DNA of 22,577 nucleotides from a virus, in the IMG/VR virus record IMGVR_UViG_3300044609_000737, positions 1-22,577 of that record; one strand, given 5' to 3'. This document shows positions 14,491 through 20,193 of the stretch, piece after piece (within the stretch, counting starts at the first letter, position 1; the number at the start of each line of letters is the position of its first letter). Below the pieces are notes generated by a model. It saw only the letters and a list, made by a program, of their open reading frames with translations, searched no databases and was not told the DNA's origin. The translations under genes were made by a program, and so were the position numbers.

Positions 14491-16983
14491 TTACAAAAAT
14501 GCTTCTAGTGTTCCTCGTCTTTCGGAAACCCAGCCAATAGAATTTAGCACAGAAATGAGTGGTTCTAGAAAGCTCTTGGAAAACTGCATATCAAAGTCAA
14601 TATACTTATGCACATTAAACTCTGAAGGCAGTGTTTGAAAATATGATATCACATTTTCTTGGATTGGGTTAGGAGTTTTCAAGTATACAAACTTGATCTT
14701 TTCTCCTTCCTGAATGTATGGATACTTATTGGCAATCTTTAATTTTTTAACGAGATGGTTGTATAAAATTGCTCCTCTAACTTGAATAGGAGTTCTCTTC
14801 TCATACAGTGTAGATGATCCCTTGTATTTGTTGAGGTTGTTCAAACTACGAGGGAATGATATATCTACAATATCTTGTTTTCTAGTTTCCATCTTAACCT
14901 TATTGATGAAATCAATCAGAACATCATTATCCTTCATCAGAATGATTTCAAATGCCTTAGTCAATTTGTCTCTAAAGTATGATGGAGTGGAGGATCGTGC
15001 AGTTTCAAGACCCATGATTTTCATCTTGGGCTTCTCGTATCTTACACCCTCTGAGTCCCATACGTTGAGAATGTAACGTTTCTTTGCAGTCCAGATTCCT
15101 TTGTCTGCAATGTTCTCACGTTTCATCTTCATCTTCTGGGAATATGCATTTACATAATCCGCCAGTTCTTGGTAAGAACTTTCAATATAAGGCTCAAGTT
15201 CCACCGTACAGATCTTATCAATGAAATTGACAATTTTTTCAGTAGTCGTTTCTCTTCCTTTGAATATATGAGAGACCAAAGGACCCATATTGAGATAGAT
15301 GGAATCAGTATCTGAAGCAATAACATAATCTTCATTATCTGTCTTGAGAATTTTATTTAGATACGCATTCATCTTATTTTCAATCCAGCGAATTGAAAGC
15401 TGTCCAGAAAGAGTAATCGCTTCTGCATTAGTGATTAGAAAATACCTGAAGTATTCATTTCCAATAGCACCATATGCAGAGTTGAGTTGAATTTTACGTG
15501 CCATCTGAATGTTATTACAACGGGCAATCTCTTTCTTCAACTCGATTGTTGGAGTTTTTTCATATTGCTGTTTAGCAGCAAGCATCTTCTTTTTATAGAT
15601 GGTTCGATCTTCATAGATCTTCTCCATCAGTTTGGGAAGAAACCCTTGCTCATGAGTATCAAACATTGCTCCGTTGGCACATACCGTAGAACATTCTAGT
15701 GAACTGGTATCAGCCTGTTTATGAAGAAGTTTATCTACATTAATGTTTGGGAATCTCTCCTGCAAAAGAGTTTCTGGAGAAATGTTATACTGCATGATAA
15801 GGTGAGGATACAGTGAGTTCAAGTCAAATGAGACTACCCAATCATGTTTACCTAGAATAGGATCTTTTACATATGCACCTTCATATGCATAATCTTTCTT
15901 CTGATTGACTTTTGGAGGAACTACAATATGCTTACGCTTTAGATAATTGAAGATGATATTGTCCCAAGTCTTTACCTGAGAATATACATCTTCAAAGTTT
16001 TCCTTTGCGTCATATGCCATGGTGATTGCCAGTTCAATCAGTTTCATCTTGTCATCTAGACGATCAACAAGTTCTACGTCACGAATGTTATAATCAATAA
16101 ACTTCTGCCAATCTTTAGTGTAGAAGTCTTTAAAGTTTTCAAACTCGGAGTGATCTAGTTTTTTCTCTCCTAGCTCAACAAACGCAATGTGATCTAGACG
16201 ATATGATTCCTGATTAGTATAAGTAAACTTCTTATAAAGATCAAGATAGTCTAAAACAGATAGACCTGCAATTTCATAGATGATGTGTGGTCTTCCCATG
16301 ATTACTACTTCTCTGTTGGTCACTACAGTCCAGGGAGAAATAGACTTCATATGTTTTGTAGATAGAACTTTATCTAGCCTACGCATGATGTATGGAATAT
16401 CGTAAAGATATACGTTCCATCCAGTTACAACATCAGGAGTGTTATGAACCCACCAATTTAGGAAGTCTTGAAGCATTTCTTGCTCAGTCCAGAATACTCG
16501 ATATTCTACATCTGAACGAGTGTTTTCATATTCACGAACACCCCACACAATCAGTTGCTTTGTATTAATATCTTTAATTGTAATACAAAGCATTTCTTCT
16601 GCAGCAGCTTCCACATTAGGAAATCCGTTTTCACATGCAACCTCAATGTCTAGAGAAACAATCTTCATCGAAGAAATATCAAACTTGATCTCTTCTTCAG
16701 GAAACTGATCTGCAATGTATTGATACAAGAACCTCTCATAACCGTAGACAACAAAGTTATCTACTCCTTCATATTTTTTGAGAAAGTCTTTTGCATCATT
16801 AGTCTTATCAAATTTGATAGGACTCACACATTCCCCATCTAGTGTTGTATACTTACTATTCTTTTTAGATGGAACAAATAGAGTGGGAGAAAACTTTTCC
16901 TGAAATATTTCCTGAACTCCATTGTTGTATCCACGATAGTGAACTATATCACGGATGAGTTGTACGTTGGTGTAAAACCTCAT
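14491..16983 (-). CDS. 43: DNA polymerase, family B (T4 gp43-like)
   Basis: This is the replicative polymerase with 3'-5' proofreading. Of its 830 residues, the exonuclease part shows SLDIEVA (Asp112, Glu114), GWNVYLYDIPY (Asp195) and YNIRDVEL (Tyr298, Asp302). The polymerase part shows FDLNSLYPHLI (Asp387), RKIQLNSAYGAIGN near 496-509, and SDTDS with Asp558 and Asp560. All catalytic acids are present. The final residues, RRGTLEAFL, look like the short clamp-binding tail of T4-type polymerases, which would dock on the gp45 clamp encoded at 21142-21816. T4 gp43 is about 900 residues, and 830 is usual in cyanophages. The ATG overlaps the previous stop as ATGA. No obvious gp43 operator hairpin is seen before the start. 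Confidence 0.98.
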   Translation of the reverse strand: MRFYTNVQLIRDIVHYRGYNNGVQEIFQEKFSPTLFVPSKKNSKYTTLDGECVSPIKFDKTNDAKDFLKKYEGVDNFVVYGYERFLYQYIADQFPEEEIKFDISSMKIVSLDIEVACENGFPNVEAAAEEMLCITIKDINTKQLIVWGVREYENTRSDVEYRVFWTEQEMLQDFLNWWVHNTPDVVTGWNVYLYDIPYIMRRLDKVLSTKHMKSISPWTVVTNREVVIMGRPHIIYEIAGLSVLDYLDLYKKFTYTNQESYRLDHIAFVELGEKKLDHSEFENFKDFYTKDWQKFIDYNIRDVELVDRLDDKMKLIELAITMAYDAKENFEDVYSQVKTWDNIIFNYLKRKHIVVPPKVNQKKDYAYEGAYVKDPILGKHDWVVSFDLNSLYPHLIMQYNISPETLLQERFPNINVDKLLHKQADTSSLECSTVCANGAMFDTHEQGFLPKLMEKIYEDRTIYKKKMLAAKQQYEKTPTIELKKEIARCNNIQMARKIQLNSAYGAIGNEYFRYFLITNAEAITLSGQLSIRWIENKMNAYLNKILKTDNEDYVIASDTDSIYLNMGPLVSHIFKGRETTTEKIVNFIDKICTVELEPYIESSYQELADYVNAYSQKMKMKRENIADKGIWTAKKRYILNVWDSEGVRYEKPKMKIMGLETARSSTPSYFRDKLTKAFEIILMKDNDVLIDFINKVKMETRKQDIVDISFPRSLNNLNKYKGSSTLYEKRTPIQVRGAILYNHLVKKLKIANKYPYIQEGEKIKFVYLKTPNPIQENVISYFQTLPSEFNVHKYIDFDMQFSKSFLEPLISVLNSIGWVSERRGTLEAFL

Positions 16984-17345
16984 TTAGAAATTAGTTGAGT
17001 GTAAAGATTTAGAATTTCAGGTTTTGGTTCAATGATAGTCATAATCTTATCAGAATTGAGAAGAATGTCTACATCATCAGTAAACGATGGATATCTATCT
17101 AACTGAGCGTAATCTGTCTGGACAACGGTAATTTCCTTGCCGTCTTTAATATTTTTTTCTTCGGTTGTTTTCAAAAATACTGCATTATCTGGGGGAAAAT
17201 GTTTGTCTTCATCATTATAATCCCAATAAGTCAATGGATCAACTTTATATGGATTTTTCATATGCAGAGAAGGTTCTTCATCCAACTCGTCATATTCACA
17301 AATAATGTAATCATTGTTGATTAGCTGAATCATTTTAATATTCAT
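16980..17345 (-). CDS. Small conserved protein upstream of gene 43, function unknown
   Basis: The 121 residues begin MNIKMIQLINNDYIICEYDE and end with KIMTIIEPKPEILNLYTQLI. Both ends resemble the 95-residue protein at 19906-20193, so the two look like diverged paralogs of a small beta-rich fold. The middle has PLTYWDYNDEDKHFPPDNAVFLKT. I chose the ATG at 17345 because GGAG lies six bases upstream. The longest frame starts at a TTG that is itself the -35 box of the promoter at 17374-17402, so it cannot be the start. It overlaps the polymerase gene as ATGA and is therefore probably translated in step with gp43. Confidence 0.8.
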   Translation of the reverse strand: MNIKMIQLINNDYIICEYDELDEEPSLHMKNPYKVDPLTYWDYNDEDKHFPPDNAVFLKTTEEKNIKDGKEITVVQTDYAQLDRYPSFTDDVDILLNSDKIMTIIEPKPEILNLYTQLISK

Positions 17346-17373
17346 GGTGGGCTCCATCGGAACATCTCTATGT

Positions 17374-17402
17374 ATGGTAGCATACTCAGGCTCGCTTGTC
17401 AA
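17374..17402 (-). promoter_or_regulatory. Sigma70-type early promoter of the gp43-uvsX-gp41 operon
   Basis: On the minus strand TTGACA (17402-17397) is followed after 17 bases by TACCAT (17379-17374). This is a perfect -35 with a 4/6 -10 box at ideal spacing. Transcription would begin near 17367, about 20 bases before the ATG at 17345. It lies three bases after the U-run of the hsp20 terminator. Confidence 0.75.
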
Positions 17403-17404
17403 GG

Positions 17405-17441
17405 AAAAAGACCCAATCCCTGAAAGTTGCCAGGGTGGGTC
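17405..17441 (-). terminator. Rho-independent terminator after hsp20
   Basis: A 10-bp stem (17410-17421 with 17432-17441) has a two-base bulge at 17416-17417 and is followed on the minus strand by five T (17409-17405). It ends the hsp20 transcript about 40 bases after the stop codon at 17482 and precedes the promoter at 17374-17402. Confidence 0.75.
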
Positions 17442-17481
17442 TGTGCCGACGATATTTGGGGATTTCCCAATTCTATTTATT

Positions 17482-17949
17482 TCAATCTTCTGTTAAAAGT
17501 TGTGGCTCTGTTTTTACTCCAGGAATATTCCATGTAGTTTTCTTCTGATGTTCTGGAATGATTCTTTCAATATCTACAGTTAGTAGTCCATGCTCAAACC
17601 CTACAGAGGATACTCGATGTTCATCTGAGAGTTGAATCTTACGGGTGAATGAACGCTTGGATAACCCTTTGTGTACATACTGTCTTGAAGTATCTCGTTC
17701 CTCAACTTTGCTGGCAATTGTGAGAACGTTTTGTTCTGTAAAGACTTCAATCTCTTCTGGTTTAAATCCCGAAAGAGCGACTTCAATTGTGTAGTTACTG
17801 TTGTCATGTTTGACGATGTTGTAGGGAGGATAGTTAACATTAACTGAATGATGCATTGCATCTAATCTGTTAAACATTTCATCCAGACCTACAGCGAGTG
17901 GAGCGTAATCGTTCCAAAATGAGTCTAGTGATTGAGTGGCAAATTTCAT
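17482..17949 (-). CDS. hsp20: Small heat-shock protein Hsp20 (alpha-crystallin family)
   Basis: Small heat-shock proteins bind unfolding proteins without ATP and keep them refoldable. T4-like cyanophages commonly carry one. The 155 residues contain the crystallin domain, with YTIEVALSGFKPEEIEVFTEQNVLTIASK near the middle and the signature GLLTVDIERIIPE toward the C-terminus. The N-terminal SLDSFWNDYAPLAVGLDEMFNRLD is the usual hydrophobic arm. I chose the ATG at 17949, which has AAGGAG nine bases upstream. A longer frame to 18066 would run through the promoter and leader. The gene has its own sigma70-type promoter, a short structured leader that buries its ribosome site (17958-17975), and a terminator, so it is a single-gene unit. 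Confidence 0.95.
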   Translation of the reverse strand: MKFATQSLDSFWNDYAPLAVGLDEMFNRLDAMHHSVNVNYPPYNIVKHDNSNYTIEVALSGFKPEEIEVFTEQNVLTIASKVEERDTSRQYVHKGLSKRSFTRKIQLSDEHRVSSVGFEHGLLTVDIERIIPEHQKKTTWNIPGVKTEPQLLTED

Positions 17950-17957
17950 TTTTTGAA

Positions 17958-18004
17958 TCTCCTTATTAAGCGAGAGTTTTACTAGAGACCCCGAAGGCAT
18001 CTCT
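17958..18004 (-). promoter_or_regulatory. ROSE-like RNA thermometer candidate in the hsp20 leader
   Basis: The leader would form two hairpins. The first (18004-17984) has AGAGA/UCUCU arms and a UUCG tetraloop. The second (17975-17958) pairs UCUC-G-CUU with AAGGAGA, leaving one bulged G, so the whole Shine-Dalgarno sequence is base-paired. UCGCU opposite AGGA with a bulged G is the hallmark U(U/C)GCU of ROSE thermometers, which control small heat-shock genes in bacteria. Assignment is by pattern; no folding was computed. Confidence 0.6.
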
Positions 18005-18009
18005 TCACA

Positions 18010-18039
18010 ATTATATATATGTGATGATAAATTTTTCAA
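18010..18039 (-). promoter_or_regulatory. hsp20: Sigma70-type promoter of hsp20
   Basis: On the minus strand TTGAAA (18039-18034) is followed after 18 bases by a perfect TATAAT (18015-18010). Transcription would start near 18004. This gives a leader of about 55 bases that begins at the first hairpin of the thermometer candidate. Confidence 0.75.
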
Positions 18040-18054
18040 GTTCGGATTTCCGAA

Positions 18055-18062
18055 AATAAATA
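18055..18062 (+). promoter_or_regulatory. Late-promoter-like AATAAATA (plus strand)
   Basis: AATAAATA fits NATAAATA and lies 23 bases before the plus-strand ATG at 18086. It is back to back with the hsp20 promoter. A small perfect hairpin (18041-18054, TTCGG-ATTT-CCGAA) lies between the two promoters. Confidence 0.5.
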
Positions 18063-18085
18063 TCAATACATATGCATCAATTACT

Positions 18086-18406
18086 ATGCTCTCTACACAA
18101 TATCGTCTGAGACTTCAATCAATTTGTCAAAAAATTGTAAGTGGAGAATCTGTGGAATTATCAGATATGATCTGGGCAGAAAAACTTGCCAACGCAAATA
18201 GAACTGCAGGAACTATGCTCAGACAAGCAAGAAGAAAAGCAGAAAATCCTAATATGCAAGAAGGAGATATGGATGATTTTTTAAATCAACTTGATATTGG
18301 TGGAATTGGCCATGAACGAAAAGGAGTTGATGGATTCGATTCAATAGATGATATTGTAGACTTCTTTACTGGAGATAAACCAGACGATTGGAGACAAAGA
18401 GATTAA
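18086..18406 (+). CDS. Conserved small cyanophage protein, function unknown
   Basis: The 106 residues start MLSTQYRLRLQSICQKI and continue with a helical, basic first half (MIWAEKLANANRTAGTMLRQARRKAENP). The second half is acidic (GDMDDFLNQLDIGG) and the tail is SIDDIVDFFTGDKPDDWRQRD. I recognise the pattern from T4-like cyanophages, where it has no known function. No enzyme motif is visible. It is one of only two plus-strand genes here and lies divergently to hsp20. A late-promoter motif lies 23 bases upstream, but no clear Shine-Dalgarno sequence precedes the ATG. The next gene downstream has its own promoter. Confidence 0.85.
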   Translation: MLSTQYRLRLQSICQKIVSGESVELSDMIWAEKLANANRTAGTMLRQARRKAENPNMQEGDMDDFLNQLDIGGIGHERKGVDGFDSIDDIVDFFTGDKPDDWRQRD

Positions 18407-18434
18407 ATTGTATCAAATGTTACAGTGTTGATCC

Positions 18435-18442
18435 GATAAATA
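18435..18442 (+). promoter_or_regulatory. Late-promoter-like GATAAATA before the riboswitch leader
   Basis: GATAAATA fits NATAAATA. Initiation six to seven bases downstream would place the first transcribed base near 18448, exactly where the riboswitch-like sequence begins. It lies 28 bases after the stop of the previous plus-strand gene. Confidence 0.6.
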
Positions 18443-18447
18443 AAGTT

Positions 18448-18540
18448 ATCGTTCATCCACTTATGTGGACGGAAGTAAGCCGACTCGGAACGGATCGTTC
18501 ATCGGGAAACCGACGCAAAAGCCGACTGAAGGAACGCTCT
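18448..18540 (+). promoter_or_regulatory. Glutamine riboswitch leader (Downstream-peptide/glnA type), possibly two tandem aptamers
   Basis: The leader contains CGTTCATCC, a TCCAC-TTAT-GTGGA hairpin, GGACGGAAGTAAG and finally CTGAAGGAACGC. These are the conserved blocks of the glnA/Downstream-peptide RNAs, which bind glutamine and precede short peptides in cyanobacteria and cyanophages. The unit appears twice: ATCGTTCATC at 18448 and 18494, AAGCCGACT at 18477 and 18519, and GGAACG at 18487 and 18531. Each copy can form its own P1 (CGTTC with GAACG) and its own hairpin, the second being TCGG-GAAA-CCGA. Copy one matches the 5' consensus better and copy two the 3' consensus, so a single aptamer with an insertion is the other reading. 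The Shine-Dalgarno sequence of the 48-residue peptide lies 16 bases after it. Confidence 0.8.
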
Positions 18541-18568
18541 TTAACCTAAAAAACTAAGGAGAAACCTA

Positions 18569-18715
18569 ATGTCACAAGCAACTTATCGTGGTGCTCATTA
18601 CGACACCGAAACTCGTAAAAATCAAATCGCATCAAATTGGTTGACAGTTATTCGTCAGCAAATTGAAAAAGAAGAAAGACTCAAGCAAGCACAACTTGCC
18701 ATGGCAATGAAATAA
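18569..18715 (+). CDS. 48-residue peptide under glutamine riboswitch (DUF4278-like)
   Basis: This short gene has a strong AAGGAGA (18556-18562) before the ATG at 18569. The N-terminus holds TYRGAHYDTETRK; the YRGxxYD motif is typical of DUF4278 and of peptides found downstream of glutamine-riboswitch RNAs. The rest, NWLTVIRQQIEKEERLKQAQLAMAMK, looks like one amphipathic helix. In cyanobacteria the same riboswitch class controls gifB, a small inhibitor of glutamine synthetase, so the peptide may act on host nitrogen metabolism. That is inference; I see no clear match to known GS-inactivating factors. A strong terminator follows. Confidence 0.85.
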   Translation: MSQATYRGAHYDTETRKNQIASNWLTVIRQQIEKEERLKQAQLAMAMK

Positions 18716-18719
18716 TAAA

Positions 18720-18742
18720 AAAGGGGGCTAAATGCCCCCTTT
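18720..18742. terminator. Bidirectional rho-independent terminator
   Basis: A 9-bp perfect stem (18720-18728 with 18734-18742), with five G:C pairs in a row and a five-base loop, lies between the convergent 48-residue gene and regA. On the minus strand six T in a row span the end of the stem and the bases after it; on the plus strand three T close the stem. Confidence 0.85.
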
Positions 18743-18746
18743 CCTG

Positions 18747-19169
18747 TTATTCTGCTTGTTTCTTTTTTCCAATATTATATTTGGATTCTAGAGTCCACTC
18801 AGGTTTATCCTTAAAAGAAAGAACCTTAATTTGACTCAGTGGTGCCGAATCTGCAACCTGATCAGCGTTTACAATTTTAACTAAACCCCAATCCTGTAGC
18901 AACTGAGCAATTCTATTTTTACGTTGTACGTCATTTAAAAATAGATTAGCTCGTTTACCATCAAGAGCAAATAACTCTTTGAAATGGACAATATAATATC
19001 TACCTTGCTTGTGCAGTATATGGCAAGATTGATATAGTTTTTTTTCTTTTCTTGATGCAACTCCAATACGAGTTAGAGTTTCTCTGACTTTTAGAAAGTC
19101 GTCTGGTTCGTTCAGAGTTACTTCAACCATTTGTTCTGGTGACCAACTCACTTCACTATCAGCGTTCAT
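18747..19169 (-). CDS. regA: RegA translational repressor
   Basis: RegA binds start regions of early phage mRNAs and blocks translation, including that of clamp-loader genes in T4. The protein aligns well with T4 RegA as I recall it: MVEVTLNEPDDFLKVRETLTRIGVAS, KKLYQSCHILHKQGRYYIVHFKELF and LLQDWGLVKIV. Its 140 residues exceed T4's 122, partly through a 13-residue N-terminal extension before that first block. I chose the ATG at 19169, which has GGAGG directly upstream; the frame before it starts only with a GTG. It overlaps the gp62 end by 11 bases and is last in the gp45-gp44-gp62 operon, as in T4. In T4 gene 43 follows directly; here hsp20 and two plus-strand genes intervene. Confidence 0.96.
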   Translation of the reverse strand: MNADSEVSWSPEQMVEVTLNEPDDFLKVRETLTRIGVASRKEKKLYQSCHILHKQGRYYIVHFKELFALDGKRANLFLNDVQRKNRIAQLLQDWGLVKIVNADQVADSAPLSQIKVLSFKDKPEWTLESKYNIGKKKQAE

Positions 19170-19548
19170 GTTTTCCTCCACGATTCAATTTAGCTTTTAT
19201 AAATTCAAGTTGTTGTTGTGTTAATAGCTTTAAAGCAACTTTAGCTTTTTCATCACTATAACCATAATATTGTTTTATACAATCCAGAGAATCCAATTTC
19301 TCTTTCTTTAGCCAAGGAGAGAAACGTTTCTTTGGTCTGATAATATTTATATAAAAATCATATTGTAACTTCTTGTCAATATGAGAATTTAAGTTCATCT
19401 CATTTGCAAGGAGTATAGTATCCATGAATCCAGAATAGCAGCGATTGACAACGTATGGAGGATATTGACTCTCACATTCTGGATTAGAATCCATCAAATT
19501 TTCCTTTGAAATATTGATGGAGTTTAAATAATCTTTCAAGTCATGCAT
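19159..19548 (-). CDS. 62: Clamp loader small subunit (gp62-like)
   Basis: With gp44 it forms the ATP-driven loader that places the gp45 clamp on primer ends. The protein is 129 residues, shorter than T4 gp62 (187) but in the range I expect for cyanophages. The pattern YPPYVVNRCYSGFMDTILLANEMN, then LQYDFYINIIRPKKRFSPWLKK, agrees with cyanophage gp62. The family is poorly conserved, so position helps: it lies just before regA and in the same operon as gp44 and gp45. The ATG at 19548 overlaps the HNH gene by eight bases. Its end overlaps regA by 11 bases. Confidence 0.88.
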   Translation of the reverse strand: MHDLKDYLNSINISKENLMDSNPECESQYPPYVVNRCYSGFMDTILLANEMNLNSHIDKKLQYDFYINIIRPKKRFSPWLKKEKLDSLDCIKQYYGYSDEKAKVALKLLTQQQLEFIKAKLNRGGKHER

Positions 19549-19909
19549 AATTTAATGTTTGTTTGTATTCTTTAATATATTTTTGAGCCGTAGCAAGAGA
19601 ACATCCAACTATAGATTTAATCTGCCTATATGAATGTCCATTCTTCCACAAGTAAATAATTTCATCAACAATATGTTCAGGATATCCAGGTCTACCCCCA
19701 TAATTACCAGCTTTCTGTTGACCTAATTTAACCAATTCAGAAAATGGCATGGATCTAGTCCTACGAATTCCATGAATCCAATTATGATGATCGCAACATA
19801 ACGTAATTATATTATGCTGGTGATCTTCACCACCAGCAGCTAGTGGAACAATATGATGATGTTGTAAATCTTTATTAGTTCCACAAATTACACAAAATAA
19901 CAATTTCAT
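19541..19909 (-). CDS. HNH endonuclease with C-terminal helix-turn-helix (homing type)
   Basis: The 122 residues carry an HNH/McrA-like fold: Cys6-x-x-Cys9, then HHHIVPLAAGGEDHQHNIITLC and HHNWIH near 17-46. The fourth zinc ligand position holds His41 in place of the common Cys. The second half has NYGGRPGYPEHIVDEIIYLWKNGHSYRQIKSIVGCSLATAQKYI, an AT-hook-like GRP followed by a resolvase-type helix-turn-helix, which would give DNA specificity. Such free-standing nucleases in phages usually spread by cutting alleles that lack them. It is inserted inside the clamp-loader operon, overlapping the previous gene as ATGA and gp62 by eight bases, so it does not break the operon. Confidence 0.9.
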   Translation of the reverse strand: MKLLFCVICGTNKDLQHHHIVPLAAGGEDHQHNIITLCCDHHNWIHGIRRTRSMPFSELVKLGQQKAGNYGGRPGYPEHIVDEIIYLWKNGHSYRQIKSIVGCSLATAQKYIKEYKQTLNYA

Positions 19910-20193
19910 ACAATAATTTTTTTATCTGGAGTAATAATATTACTATACATTTGAGTGTACTGACTTACAATACCTTCATCAGCTTCAGCAATATATACCA
20001 CAAACTTTCTATCTACTGCAATTTCGGTTTGTGCTTTACTAATCATTGGAGACCATGGAGCAAATCCAAGTGTTCCTTGTCCGGTAGGAACTCCAACAAT
20101 TGCATTCTCGACAACAATTACATCAAAGGTTTCTTTGATTACATTAGCAATTAGGTCCTCACCAGAGGACATGCGAATAAGTTTTACGTTCAT
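19906..20193 (-). CDS. Small conserved protein between gp44 and gp62, function unknown
   Basis: The 95 residues begin MNVKLIRMSSGEDLIANVI and contain VVENAIVGVP, then GFAPWSPMISKAQTEIAV, and end with KFVVYIAEADEGIVSQYTQMY. It is a recurrent cyanophage protein of predicted beta-rich (Sm-like or similar) fold; the fold is my guess. The two ends match the protein at 16980-17345 upstream of gene 43, suggesting a paralogous pair associated with replication genes. It overlaps gp44 and the HNH gene, both as ATGA. No catalytic residue stands out. Confidence 0.82.
   Translation of the reverse strand: MNVKLIRMSSGEDLIANVIKETFDVIVVENAIVGVPTGQGTLGFAPWSPMISKAQTEIAVDRKFVVYIAEADEGIVSQYTQMYSNIITPDKKIIV

Noticed and set aside
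17474-17481. AATAAATA after the hsp20 stop as a late promoter
   Set aside because: RNA from it would meet the terminator at 17405-17441 before any gene, so in this AT-rich DNA it is probably chance, unless it makes a short RNA.
17950-18066. 39-residue N-terminal extension of Hsp20
   Set aside because: It would cover the TATAAT promoter and the structured leader. The ATG at 17949 has a proper Shine-Dalgarno sequence and fits the family length.
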